Below are positions 17,268 through 26,818 of a stretch of 46,172 bases of DNA, piece by piece; the first letter of the stretch is position 1, and every line of letters starts with the position of its first letter. The position numbers and the translations under genes are program-made. The notes beneath the pieces were generated by a model. The model was not told the origin of the DNA, did no database searches, and was given only the letters and a program-made list of their open reading frames with translations. The DNA comes from Chromatiales bacterium (GTDB lineage: Bacteria > Pseudomonadota > Gammaproteobacteria > Steroidobacterales > BM003): positions 1 through 46,172 of the forward strand of contig PKUM01000044.1 of the NCBI GenBank assembly GCA_002868855.1, read 5' to 3'.

Positions 17268-18722
17268 CTACAGCGTCAGCGCGGTCACGATCACGGTCAG
17301 CGTAAACGTGACTACCAGGCACGTGAAATAGCCGATGCCGAGCAAGAAATACTTGAAAGTTGTCGCCAGGCGGCTCTGCCCGTAAACCCGGCGCATGGCG
17401 ACAAACAGATAGATCGGGATGTAAATCACCAGGATCGCGGTCGCGATCGTCGCAATCCACTCGGGGGCATGGAGGCTGTCAACAACAAAGCCGGTAATCA
17501 TCAGCAGAGTCAGCGCGAGGAAGAAAAACGCGTGGTAGTGGACGAAAAACAGAAGATGCTCGACGTAGTAGCGTTTCGACAACGGGTAAAGAAACTTCAT
17601 CAACAGCGCGATCAGCGGGAGGAAGAATAACATCATTGTCGGGATGTTGCGCAAGAACTCGCGAATCGCAGCGGCCCCGTTGTCGGCGCGAACCTGGCGG
17701 CATACCTCCTCGAGATGTTCCTCGGTAAGGCGTCGGTCGAGCCAGCCGAGCCCGGTTTTGATGACATCCACGTCGAGGTCGCAGTCCTCCGCTTCCTCCT
17801 CGAATTCCTGTCCTGCTGCGGCGTCGCTGTTACCGTCTTCATCGGGCGGGTCATCGCCTGGGGGATTCGGCGCAGGTTCGGCCGAATCGTCAACGGCCGC
17901 GACCGACCGCCCTGAGAGCACACCGGAATCGTCGTCGCCGGCCGGCGGCCCGCCCGCGGTATCCGGACTGGACTCCGGTTCGTCGCCGGTGCCGGATTCT
18001 GCGCCGTTGTTGTCGTCGTCGCCGATGGTCGCCGATATCGCGGGTCCACCGTCGTCGTCGCCATTGATCGTGATGCCGTCGCGATCGCTGAACAGCGAAA
18101 TCAGCAGGAAGAACAACACCGAAATCACCAGGTACATTCGGAACGGCGGCATATAGCGGACCCGCCGTCCCTCCAGGTACTCGAGGGTCAGGTGGCCGGG
18201 TTTGAGAATTAATGGCACGAGGCTGCGCCACAGCCGTGAGTCGAATTCGAAAATGTCGCCGAACAGATCGCGCAGCAGCTCCCATACCGTGATCATGCGA
18301 ATCCGCGCACGTTGACCGCAGTTACTGCAGTACTGTCCCTTCAGCGTGAATTCGCAGTTGCGGCAGTGGGTGCCCTCGCCGCTGTGATCGATACCGCTGC
18401 GACTGCCATCCGAAAGAACCCGGCGGCTGGCGATCATGCGCGCACCGAAGGTCTTCTGACCGTCGGCGCGCATCCGATCGGCGTCTTCACGCAGATAGCG
18501 TTCGAGGTCGGCGCGGCTGTTGACGGTGTAGTGGACAATCCGGCGGACCGAGGGCGAGCCCACGCCCTCGCTTTCGTCGTCCGCGATAAATACCCGTGCT
18601 TCGACGAAGCCGGGCAGCGTCAACATTGCGTCGACGTGCCGCGTCAGCCACCGATCGAGTTCGGCGGCAGCGCCAGCGTCGATTTCGAGGCTGACCTCGT
18701 AGATGACGGCACCGCTACGCAT
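17268..18722 (-). CDS. Fusion of a DUF4286-like domain with a DUF3667-like zinc-ribbon membrane domain
   Basis: 484 aa. N-terminus VIYEVSLEIDAGAAAELDRWLTRHVDAMLTLPGFVEARVF (DUF4286-like), then HCRNCEFTLKGQYCSNCGQRARIRMITVWELLRDLFGDIFEFDSRLWRSLVPLILKPGHLTLEYLEGRRVRYMPPFRMYL (DUF3667-like), acidic linker, several TM helices. Confidence 0.85.
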   Translation of the reverse strand: MRSGAVIYEVSLEIDAGAAAELDRWLTRHVDAMLTLPGFVEARVFIADDESEGVGSPSVRRIVHYTVNSRADLERYLREDADRMRADGQKTFGARMIASRRVLSDGSRSGIDHSGEGTHCRNCEFTLKGQYCSNCGQRARIRMITVWELLRDLFGDIFEFDSRLWRSLVPLILKPGHLTLEYLEGRRVRYMPPFRMYLVISVLFFLLISLFSDRDGITINGDDDGGPAISATIGDDDNNGAESGTGDEPESSPDTAGGPPAGDDDSGVLSGRSVAAVDDSAEPAPNPPGDDPPDEDGNSDAAAGQEFEEEAEDCDLDVDVIKTGLGWLDRRLTEEHLEEVCRQVRADNGAAAIREFLRNIPTMMLFFLPLIALLMKFLYPLSKRYYVEHLLFFVHYHAFFFLALTLLMITGFVVDSLHAPEWIATIATAILVIYIPIYLFVAMRRVYGQSRLATTFKYFLLGIGYFTCLVVTFTLTVIVTALTL

Positions 18723-18782
18723 CGGTCGCGCACTCCCCCCGCGGCGTCAGGATGCCGTCATATTGCCCGACAGTGCGGGCCT

Positions 18783-21335
18783 TCATCCAGCGCCGACTGG
18801 CTCCTGACTGTCGGCTACGGGCTCCGGCGCCGGTTTGGGCACGGATTTCGCGACTTTTTTCCGCGCGGGCGGCGGCGCAGCCTTGGGTGCTGCCGCCTCC
18901 GGCTTGCTCCGCGTGCCCAGTTCGTGAGATTCGAAGTCATCGACCGCGATCAGTTCCATGACTTTCGCATCGAATGCGGCCAGCCTGGCGGCCTCTTCGG
19001 CGCTTAGCAGTCCCGCTTCTTCTGCCTGTTTCAACTGCGCCTCGTATTCCGGAGCATCGACCTTGCCGCTCTTCTGCGCCGCGCGCAATTTGCGCTCAAG
19101 CGGCTCGATCTGAACCGCCTCTTCGAGGGCGGCCTGAAGCATGCCGAGCGGATTGCTGGCGACCTTCTCGTCATAAATGCCCGAGCACAGGCGGTCGCGG
19201 CTGTCACTCGGTTCGAGTACCAGCGATACGACCTGGCGGCCGAGCCGGTCGCTCGGCGATGAATACGTGCGCCCGCGCGGGAAAACGAGGACCCGCAGCA
19301 TTGCAGCGACGGGCCGGTTGGGGAAGTTGCGGAGGAAACCGTGCAGCTGCTCCTGGGCAAAATACAACAGCCGGCGGCACGCCCATTCCACCATCGGCAG
19401 GTCGGCCGCCGGCCGGCCCTGGTTGGTGTAATGCTTGAGCACGCAGGAAGCGAGGTAGCTGGCGGCGAGTACGTCACCGAGCCGCGCCGACAGCGCTTCC
19501 ATCTGTTTGAGTTTGCCGCCCAGAGTCAGCATCGCCACATCGGTGCACAGTGCGAACGCGGCGCTGTACCGGGTGATGTGCTGATAGTAGCGCCGGGTCG
19601 GACCGCGCTCGGGCACATCTACATAACGCGCATGGGTCAGTGCGAGCACAGTGGCGCGCGCGGCATTGGAGACCGCGTACCCGATATGCCCCATTACCGC
19701 CTCGTCGAACTCCACCAGTGCCTCGTCGTGGTCGGGGTTGGCACACGCATGCATTTCCTTCAAGACGTACGGATGGCAGCGAATTGCCCCCTGCCCGAAA
19801 ATAATCAGAGACCGGGTAAGAATGTTCGCGCCCTCGACGGTAATCGCGATCGGAACCGACTGGTAGCCGCGCCCAAGATAGTTCCGCGGGCCGAGACAGA
19901 TTCCTTTGCCGCCATGTATGTCCATCGCGTCGTTGGCGATCTCGCGACCTAATTCGGTGGTGTGATACTTCAGGATTGCCGAAGGTACCGCCGGCTTCTC
20001 TCCCGCGTCGACCGCAGCGGCCGTGACGCTGCGCGCCGCATCGACGATATAGGCAAACCCGGCAACCCGGGCGAGCGCCTCTTCCACGCCTCCAAAGCGG
20101 CCGATCGGCAAGTTGAACTGCTTGCGCAGGCGGGCGTAGGCACCGGTTGCGTGCGCGGCCGCCTTGGCGCCACCGCAGGAGTTGGACGGCAGCGAAATAC
20201 AGCGGCCGACCGACAAACACTCGACCAGCATGCGCCAGCCCTGCCCGGCCATTTCCGGTCCGCCGATAATATAGTCGAGCGGCACGAACACGTCCTTGCC
20301 TTCGGTCGGGCCGTTCTGAAACGGCAGGTTCAGAGGGAAATGCCGGCGCCCGATCGACACGCCCGGGAGGTTGGTCGGAATCAGTGCTGCGGTGATTCCG
20401 AGATCCTCCTTATCGCCGAGGAGGTGATCCGGATCGTAGAGCTTGAAGGCAAGCCCGAGCACCGTCGCCACCGGCGCCAGCGTGATATAGCGCTTGTCCC
20501 AGTTCAGCCGGATTCCGACGATCTCCTCGCCGTTGAACTCGCCCTTGCAGACCACGCCGTTGTCGGGAATCGACGCCGCATCCGATCCGGCGCGCGGTCC
20601 GGTAAGCGCGAAACACGGGACTTCCTCGCCTTTCGCCAGGCGCGGCAGATAGTGGTCTTTTTGTGCCTCGGTGCCGTAATGCATAAGCAACTCCGCCGGG
20701 CCGAGCGAGTTTGGCACTGCGATCGTCGATGAGGCCGTAGCGCTGCGGCTGGCGACCTTCGTGAGCACGCATGAGTGGGCGTACGCCGAGAACTCCAGCC
20801 CGCCGTAGCGTTTCGGGATGATCATCGCGAAAAAGCCCTTGCTCTTGATGAACTCCCAGGCTGCCGGCGGCATGTCGCCCAGTTCATGGGTGATCTCCCA
20901 CTCGTCGAGCATGCGGCAGAGTTCCTCGGTGGGACCGGCGAGAAACGCTTTTTCTTCGTCACTCAGTTTCGGTGCCGGCGCGGTGTTGAGCTTGTGCCAG
21001 TCGGGAATACCGCTGAACAGTTCACCGTCCCACCACACGGTACCGGCCTCCAGGGCTTCCTGCTCCGTGCTCGACATCGTCGGCATTACCTGGCGGGCAA
21101 ACTTCAGCATGCGGCCGGTTATATGGGTGCGGCGAAAATCATCGTCCGTGAGCCGGTACAGGAGCCCGAAACCCAGCCACAAAACGGCCAGCCATAACCA
21201 GTGCCAGTCGCCGAATATGGTGTAGACGCCGAGAGCGGCCCCGAGGACCACCAGCGTGGTGCGCAAATCCGTCCGCCTGTAGGCAAGCGTGATCGCCCCG
21301 CCCACGAATAAAAGCAACCAGAAAATCGTGCCCAT
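18783..21335 (-). CDS. fadE: Acyl-CoA dehydrogenase, FadE type
   Basis: 850 aa. ALTGPRAGSDAASIPDNGVVC; SAYAHSCVLTKVASRSATASSTIAVPNSLGPAELLMHYGT; N-terminal TM helices; extended C-terminal domain as in FadE. Confidence 0.93.
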   Translation of the reverse strand: MGTIFWLLLFVGGAITLAYRRTDLRTTLVVLGAALGVYTIFGDWHWLWLAVLWLGFGLLYRLTDDDFRRTHITGRMLKFARQVMPTMSSTEQEALEAGTVWWDGELFSGIPDWHKLNTAPAPKLSDEEKAFLAGPTEELCRMLDEWEITHELGDMPPAAWEFIKSKGFFAMIIPKRYGGLEFSAYAHSCVLTKVASRSATASSTIAVPNSLGPAELLMHYGTEAQKDHYLPRLAKGEEVPCFALTGPRAGSDAASIPDNGVVCKGEFNGEEIVGIRLNWDKRYITLAPVATVLGLAFKLYDPDHLLGDKEDLGITAALIPTNLPGVSIGRRHFPLNLPFQNGPTEGKDVFVPLDYIIGGPEMAGQGWRMLVECLSVGRCISLPSNSCGGAKAAAHATGAYARLRKQFNLPIGRFGGVEEALARVAGFAYIVDAARSVTAAAVDAGEKPAVPSAILKYHTTELGREIANDAMDIHGGKGICLGPRNYLGRGYQSVPIAITVEGANILTRSLIIFGQGAIRCHPYVLKEMHACANPDHDEALVEFDEAVMGHIGYAVSNAARATVLALTHARYVDVPERGPTRRYYQHITRYSAAFALCTDVAMLTLGGKLKQMEALSARLGDVLAASYLASCVLKHYTNQGRPAADLPMVEWACRRLLYFAQEQLHGFLRNFPNRPVAAMLRVLVFPRGRTYSSPSDRLGRQVVSLVLEPSDSRDRLCSGIYDEKVASNPLGMLQAALEEAVQIEPLERKLRAAQKSGKVDAPEYEAQLKQAEEAGLLSAEEAARLAAFDAKVMELIAVDDFESHELGTRSKPEAAAPKAAPPPARKKVAKSVPKPAPEPVADSQEPVGAG

Positions 21336-21399
21336 TATCGTCTCCGTCGCTGTCCCTGTGCGATTGATTTGGTGCGACTAATGACTATACCCGACCGGC

Positions 21400-21427
21400 A
21401 AAAAAAAGGCCTCCCGGGGGAGGCCTT
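21400..21427 (-). terminator. Rho-independent terminator downstream of mdh
   Basis: aaaaaaaaggcctcccgggggaggcctt: AAGGCCTCC/GGAGGCCTT stem followed on the minus strand by a T tract. Confidence 0.88.
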
Positions 21428-21448
21428 GTACACGCTGAAACGGCTGGC

Positions 21449-22429
21449 TCACACCAGCAGATCGGCGACGCCGGCCCGTTCCTCGCGCAATTCCTGGTCG
21501 GTGGCATCCATCCGCTGACGGCTGAAATCGTTGATTTCCAGTCCTTGCACGATCTCGTAGTCGCCATCCTTGCAGATCACCGGGTACGAGTAGATAACGC
21601 CCTCGGCAATCCCGTAACTGCCGTCGGCCGGTACCCCCATGCTGACCCAGTCACCCTCGGCGGAGCCCAGCGCCCAGTCGTGCATATGATCAATCGCGGC
21701 CGATGCCGCCGATGCCGCCGAAGAGGCGCCACGAGCCTTGATTATCGCGGCGCCGCGCTGCTGCACGGTCGGAATGAAATCGTCGGCGAGCCAGGCCTGG
21801 TCGACCAGCGCCGTCGCCGGGTCACCGGCCACGGTTGCATGATGAATATCCGGATACTGCGTAGCCGAGTGGTTGCCCCAGATCGTCAACTGGCGAATGT
21901 CCGATACATGTTTGCCGGTCTTGTCCGCCAGCTGCGTCAGTGCGCGATTGTGGTCGAGGCGGGTCATCGCGGTGAAATTTCTCGGATTGAGGTCCGGGGC
22001 ATTGGCCCTGGCAATCAGGGCGTTGGTGTTGGCCGGATTGCCCACCACGAGAATTTTCGCGTCGCGGCTCGCATGCGCGTTCAGCGCCGCGCCCTGGACC
22101 GAGAAAATCTTGGCGTTCTCGAGCAACAAGTCCTTGCGCTCCATGCCGGGACCGCGCGGCTTGGCGCCTACCAGCAGGGCGAAATCGGTAGCGGCGAACG
22201 CAACATCGGGATTGTCCGTGGCGATCACTCCGGCAAGCGTCGGAAAAGCGCAATCGGCGAGTTCCATTGCCACCCCCTCGAGGGCTCCCAGCGCCGGCGG
22301 AATCTCCAGCAACTGCAGAATCACTGGCTGGTCAGCGCCAAGCATCTGACCCGAGGCAATACGGAACGACAACTGGTAGCCGATCTGACCGGCGGCGCCG
22401 GTGATGGCAACTCTTACTGGCTTTTTCAT
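21449..22429 (-). CDS. mdh: Malate dehydrogenase (NAD-dependent)
   Basis: [31 protein letters not shown]...[13 protein letters not shown]...[18 protein letters not shown]. Start set to ATG at 22429; the track ORF is extended to 22666. Confidence 0.95.
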   Translation of the reverse strand: MKKPVRVAITGAAGQIGYQLSFRIASGQMLGADQPVILQLLEIPPALGALEGVAMELADCAFPTLAGVIATDNPDVAFAATDFALLVGAKPRGPGMERKDLLLENAKIFSVQGAALNAHASRDAKILVVGNPANTNALIARANAPDLNPRNFTAMTRLDHNRALTQLADKTGKHVSDIRQLTIWGNHSATQYPDIHHATVAGDPATALVDQAWLADDFIPTVQQRGAAIIKARGASSAASAASAAIDHMHDWALGSAEGDWVSMGVPADGSYGIAEGVIYSYPVICKDGDYEIVQGLEINDFSRQRMDATDQELREERAGVADLLV

Positions 22430-22577
22430 GGTCGATTTCCCTGCGGACATGGGCCCTCGCGTGGGGCCGTAAACGTTGGATTTGTTGCGAAAGGGCGAAG
22501 ATTCTAACACCGCGCGGGGATCAGGACGGTCGTGGAAAACCGCGAGTCGGGACCAGGGGTTGCAATTCAGCTGTATA

Positions 22578-22599
22578 GTGTTATAGTTGACTACAACAC
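22578..22599. promoter_or_regulatory. Inverted repeat, candidate GntR (YtrA-type) operator
   Basis: GTGTTATAG-TTGA-CTACAACAC: 9-bp arms with one mismatch and a 4-bp spacer, upstream of the GntR/ABC operon. Confidence 0.6.
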
Positions 22600-22646
22600 C
22601 ACCGCACCAAGGGGTGGACAATGATGGACATGGAGGCTTTGGGGCA

Positions 22647-22937
22647 ATGGGTGCTGGCAAACACATCGTTGAAAGCGTGCCGGGTTTGATCCTGCTGATG
22701 CTGTTCGGCTGGGCAATTATTTCGAACCAGGGTCAGGCAGGTGTTGTGCAAAACCAAACGCTGCCGGAACTGGATGCCGGCGAATGGCGTGTAAGCGGTG
22801 ATGCCGGGTTCGGCGTAATCGGTCAGATCAACGGCAACGTCCAGAATCAGCTGGAGATTATGCTCGAGAATGCCACTGGCCGGCTTTGCGTTACGACCAG
22901 TTTCAGGCGTGCCAGCAAGCCCAGGGGCAGCTTGTGA
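22647..22937 (+). CDS. Small hypothetical protein (uncertain)
   Basis: 97-codon [32 protein letters not shown]... with a possible N-terminal TM. Lies between the inverted repeat and the GntR gene. No family recognised. Confidence 0.3.
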   Translation: MGAGKHIVESVPGLILLMLFGWAIISNQGQAGVVQNQTLPELDAGEWRVSGDAGFGVIGQINGNVQNQLEIMLENATGRLCVTTSFRRASKPRGSL

Positions 22938-23017
22938 GACTGTTGCCGCCCACGCTGATCACTACGGTCTGTTGCGGCCCGCGCGCCTAGCCGCGTTGCG
23001 CCTCCGCCGATACCGAT

Positions 23018-23389
23018 ATGGATCCCAAATGGAATGACAATCAGCCGATCTACCGTCAGTTGCGCGACCGCGTGGTGGCGATGATCCTCGAGGGTGTTCT
23101 GAAAGACGGCGACGCGCTGCCGTCGGTGCGCAACGTAGCAGCGGAATATCGGCTGAACCCGTTGACGGTTCTGAAGGGTTATCAGGAACTTGTCGATGAA
23201 AATCTGGTTGAGAAAAGGCGCGGCCTGGGCATGTTCGTGACGGAAGGAGCGCGTGTAGCGCTGCTGGCTGATGAGCGTAAACGGTTTCTCGACAATGAAT
23301 GGCCCGAGGTCGTGGGCCGGATACGCCGGCTCGATCTGGATGTGAGCGAGCTGCTGGGCGAACTGGAGCAACAGGAGGGTGTCGACTGA
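23018..23389 (+). CDS. GntR family transcriptional regulator, YtrA subfamily
   Basis: PIYRQLRDRVVAMILEGVLKDGDALPSVRNVAAEYRLNPLTVLKGYQELVDENLVEKRRGLGMFV: GntR wHTH with a short C-terminus typical of YtrA. Confidence 0.95.
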   Translation: MDPKWNDNQPIYRQLRDRVVAMILEGVLKDGDALPSVRNVAAEYRLNPLTVLKGYQELVDENLVEKRRGLGMFVTEGARVALLADERKRFLDNEWPEVVGRIRRLDLDVSELLGELEQQEGVD

Positions 23390-24246
23390 TGGCGGCATTG
23401 ATCGAAGCGCGCGGATTGTGCAAGCGCTATGGTGCGACTGCTGCTCTGGATAACACCAGTTTTTCCATCGAGGCCGGGCGGATAGTTGGGCTGATCGGGC
23501 CGAATGGCGCAGGCAAGACGACTGCGCTGAAAGCGATTCTCGGCCTCACCCCGTTTGAAGGGGGTCTTTCCGTGCTCGGGCGCGACCCGCGCCGCGAACG
23601 CCATGAGTTGATGCAGGACGTTTGTTTTATCGCCGACGTTGCGGTCCTGCCGCGCTGGATCAAGGTTCAACAAGTGTTGGATATGGCCGACGGCGTGCAT
23701 CCGAAATTCAACAAAGGCAAGGCGCAGCAGTTCCTGTCGCGTACCGATATTCCGATGACCGCCAAGGTCAAGACTCTGTCGAAGGGAATGGTCACCCAGC
23801 TGCATCTCGCATTGGTAATGGCGATCGATGCGCGGTTGCTGGTGCTGGACGAACCGACGATCGGACTCGACATTATCTACCGCAAGGAATTCTATTCGTC
23901 CCTGCTGAACGACTATTTCGATGAGGAGCGCACGATTCTCGTCACGACGCACCAGGTCGAGGAAATCCAGAACGTGTTGACCGATCTGTTGTTCATTAAC
24001 CGCGGCCGGATCGTTCTGGACTGCAGCATGGACGAGGTGGCGGAACGCTACACAGAGGTCCTGGTCGGGCCCGAAAAGATCGAGCAGGCACGCGCCCTCG
24101 GGCCGATCTACGAGCAGGATACGTTTGGCCGCAAGGTCCTGTTGTTCGAGGCAGTCGGGCGCGCCGAACTGGAGCAGTTGGGTGAGGCGAGACGGCCGAG
24201 TATTTCAGATCTTTTCGTTGCCAAGGTGAAAGGGGGCCGGGCATGA
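23389..24246 (+). CDS. ABC transporter ATP-binding protein
   Basis: MAALIEARGLCKRYGATAAL; GPNGAGKTTALKAILG; LVLDEPTIGLDII. ATG overlaps the GntR stop (TGATG); signature motif divergent (LSKGMVTQLHL). Confidence 0.94.
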   Translation: MAALIEARGLCKRYGATAALDNTSFSIEAGRIVGLIGPNGAGKTTALKAILGLTPFEGGLSVLGRDPRRERHELMQDVCFIADVAVLPRWIKVQQVLDMADGVHPKFNKGKAQQFLSRTDIPMTAKVKTLSKGMVTQLHLALVMAIDARLLVLDEPTIGLDIIYRKEFYSSLLNDYFDEERTILVTTHQVEEIQNVLTDLLFINRGRIVLDCSMDEVAERYTEVLVGPEKIEQARALGPIYEQDTFGRKVLLFEAVGRAELEQLGEARRPSISDLFVAKVKGGRA

Positions 24247-25157
24247 GCGGTTTCCTGTGGCTGATCCGGCGCGAGCTGTGGGAGCATCGCGCGTTCATAT
24301 ATGTTCCGCTTGTCGTCGGGGCATTGATGGTTGTTGTCAGCGTGCTTTTTTCCGGTGAGATCATTGCTGCGCTCGAACACGCGCATGGCAAGATCACGGC
24401 GCTTGCGGAAGAGGAGCGGGCTGCAATTTTCAGCGCGCTGATCGGGCAGTTCGCAGTAGCCATCGCGCTATTCATGACGTTCGTCGTCTTGCTGTATCTG
24501 CTCGATTGTCTGCATGCTGAGCGCGTCGATCGCAGTATTCTGTTCTGGAAGTCTCTGCCGGTTTCCGACGCCAAAACCGTGTTGTCAAAGCTCGCAATGG
24601 CGATGGTCGTTGCACCATTGATCGTGCTCGCCAGTGCTCTGTTTTTCGGCATTGTCGAAATGATCGTGCTGACGATTCATTTTGCCGCGGCCGGGCTTGG
24701 CCCCTGGGAGTATTTGTGGGGACCGAGCCGGATCTTTGGCACGATCACCTTCCTGATCTACGCGGTAGTCGTGCAGGCGTTGTGGCATTTCCCGCTGTTT
24801 GCGTGGCTGCTGCTGGTGTCCGCGTTCGCCAAGCGCGCCGTATTTCTGTGGGCTATCCTGCCGCCGGTTGTCGTGATCTGGCTGGAAAAAGTGATTTTTG
24901 ACACCCACTGGTTTGCCGATCAGATCGGCGAAAGAGTGGTTGGGGTATTCCCGCTCGCATTCGAGTTCGGGAGCGGGGGCCACCAGATCGTCATCACCGA
25001 TGAAGAAACCGGCATTGAGCTGACCGCGCGCCTTAGCGAGCTGATCAACCCGGGCCCGTTCCTGTCCAGCCCGGCTCTGTGGATCGGCCTGGTCATTGGC
25101 GCGCTTCTGATCGCGGCGGCGATATGGGTACGTCGTTATCGCGACGAGAGCATTTAA
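24243..25157 (+). CDS. ABC transporter membrane (permease) subunit
   Basis: 304 aa, multiple TM segments, 4-bp overlap with the ATPase gene. Confidence 0.88.
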   Translation: MSGFLWLIRRELWEHRAFIYVPLVVGALMVVVSVLFSGEIIAALEHAHGKITALAEEERAAIFSALIGQFAVAIALFMTFVVLLYLLDCLHAERVDRSILFWKSLPVSDAKTVLSKLAMAMVVAPLIVLASALFFGIVEMIVLTIHFAAAGLGPWEYLWGPSRIFGTITFLIYAVVVQALWHFPLFAWLLLVSAFAKRAVFLWAILPPVVVIWLEKVIFDTHWFADQIGERVVGVFPLAFEFGSGGHQIVITDEETGIELTARLSELINPGPFLSSPALWIGLVIGALLIAAAIWVRRYRDESI

Positions 25158-25195
25158 ACCTTTTTCCAGACGTAATCATCAGAGGGGGTAGGAGC

Positions 25196-25558
25196 GTGTC
25201 AAAAAGAACGCTGATTCTGGTCAGTTTGCTGGCCGTGATGTGGTTGCCGATGGCCTGCGTAATTGTTGTCGATGGCGATGGCGATATGGATGCGGGCTGG
25301 GCAAGTACCTGGTCGGAAGAGCATGACGACCAGGTCGACGCCAACAAGTCACTGGCCCGTGAAGTGAGCAGGCGACTGGCCAGCGATCCGATGCTCGAAG
25401 ATATCGACATCGAGGTAGCGGCCAAACAGGGTGCGGTCGCGCTGCACGGCAGAGTTCCGGATACGGCGACGCTGGATCACGCGCTCAGGATTGCCGCCGA
25501 AACACCGGGGGTGGAAACCGTAGTGTCGCGGTTGTCGGTCGAAGTCAAAGCGATGTAG
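25196..25558 (+). CDS. BON-domain protein with putative lipobox
   Basis: GTG start: (M)SKRTLILVSLLAVMWLPMACVIVV (lipobox-like MAC) then REVSRRLASDPMLEDIDIEVAAKQGAVALHGRVPDTATLDHALRIAAETPGVETVVSRLSV (BON). The track ORF starts upstream at 25079. Confidence 0.85.
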   Translation: MSKRTLILVSLLAVMWLPMACVIVVDGDGDMDAGWASTWSEEHDDQVDANKSLAREVSRRLASDPMLEDIDIEVAAKQGAVALHGRVPDTATLDHALRIAAETPGVETVVSRLSVEVKAM

Positions 25559-25590
25559 ACGGCCGCGATTTGAAAGGAGAGCGGGAAAAA

Positions 25591-26766
25591 ATGAATAGAG
25601 TTGAGACCACGTGGATGCGCTCGGGCGCATTGGCATTGATCGCGACCGCCTGGTTGGCCGGACCCGCGGTTGCCGCGGAACGCAGCGAAACGCTAACCCT
25701 CGATGCTTCGGCTCTCGAAGTCGAAAACCTGGTCGGCTCGGTGCAGTTGCGCGCAGCGGCAGGGCGCGATTTTGTGGTCGAGGCGACGATCGTGGCCGAG
25801 GATGCGGAGCTCCTCGACAGTATCGAATTTCGGACCGACACGGCAGGCAGCAGGAAACGGCTTCGGGTGGCATATCCGACCGATGACTACAAGGTATTCG
25901 TGTACAAGCCGAGCCAAGGGTATTCGGGCCGTTCACAGGTCAAGTACATGGGCAAGAAAGTGACTGTGACCAGCAGCAGTCGGCGCTCTGCCGCGAACCT
26001 CTATGTAAATCTGGTGGTGCATGTGCCTGCTGATTCCAGCCTGAAGCTCGACAATCTCGTCGGCAAGATCAGAGGTGACAATATCGATGCCGACATGCGG
26101 CTGGACTCGGCATCCGGACAGATTTCGATTGACAACAGCCGCGGTGAACTGAATCTCGACACCGGGAGCGGGTCGATCCGGGTCGCAGAGCACCGCGGTG
26201 ACGTGAGGGCGGATACAGGTTCGGGCAGCGTCGAAATCGACAACGTTGTGGGCGATGTAGAGGCCGATACTGGTTCCGGCTCTGTAATGCTGCGTGCGAT
26301 TTCCGGCAATGTGGTCGCCGACACCGGCTCCGGCCAGGTTGAGCTCGAGGATATCCTGGCGGACCGGGTTGTCGTTGACACCGGTTCGGGCAGTGTCACG
26401 GCCGAGAGAATTCGCGGCGCATTCGAGGCCGATACCGGGTCCGGATCGGTGCGGATACGTGATTTCGAGGCCGGTGAGCGGATCAAGGTCGATACCGGCA
26501 GCGGCCGGATCGAGCTTAGCGGGAACATGGCTGCAGTCCGCCAGCTGGATCTCGACACCGGAAGTGGCGGGGTTGACATACAGGCCAGCGAATTCCCGTC
26601 AATGCAATTGAAAGTCAGTGCCGGCTCCGGTGGTATCGAGGTGCAAGTGCCTGATATGCAAATGGTTCGTAGCGGAGACGGCTTCCTGGAAGCGACCCTC
26701 GGCGATGGCAGCGGGCGCGGCAGAATCGATACCGGGTCCGGCCGGATTCGTATTAGGAAGCTCTGA
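25591..26766 (+). CDS. DUF4097-type protein with DTGSG repeats
   Basis: Signal peptide followed by nine DTGSG motifs (e.g. RADTGSGSVEIDNVVGDVEADTGSGSVMLRAISGNVVADTGSGQVEL). Start set to 25591. Confidence 0.88.
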   Translation: MNRVETTWMRSGALALIATAWLAGPAVAAERSETLTLDASALEVENLVGSVQLRAAAGRDFVVEATIVAEDAELLDSIEFRTDTAGSRKRLRVAYPTDDYKVFVYKPSQGYSGRSQVKYMGKKVTVTSSSRRSAANLYVNLVVHVPADSSLKLDNLVGKIRGDNIDADMRLDSASGQISIDNSRGELNLDTGSGSIRVAEHRGDVRADTGSGSVEIDNVVGDVEADTGSGSVMLRAISGNVVADTGSGQVELEDILADRVVVDTGSGSVTAERIRGAFEADTGSGSVRIRDFEAGERIKVDTGSGRIELSGNMAAVRQLDLDTGSGGVDIQASEFPSMQLKVSAGSGGIEVQVPDMQMVRSGDGFLEATLGDGSGRGRIDTGSGRIRIRKL

Positions 26767-26818
26767 TATATAGAGAATTTTCTGGCAGATTGGTCTCCTG
26801 TGGCCCAGAATATCAAAT

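Noticed and set aside
21545-22507. 320-aa plus-strand ORF opposite mdh
   Set aside because: Antisense shadow of a clear malate dehydrogenase gene.
22847-23398. 183-aa minus-strand ORF opposite the GntR gene
   Set aside because: Antisense to a canonical YtrA-type regulator; no domain recognised.
26107-26766. Repeated DNA in the DUF4097 gene considered as a CRISPR-like or satellite array
   Set aside because: The periodicity is in codons (DTGSG), units vary in length and sequence, and the frame is open throughout; it is protein repeat coding sequence.
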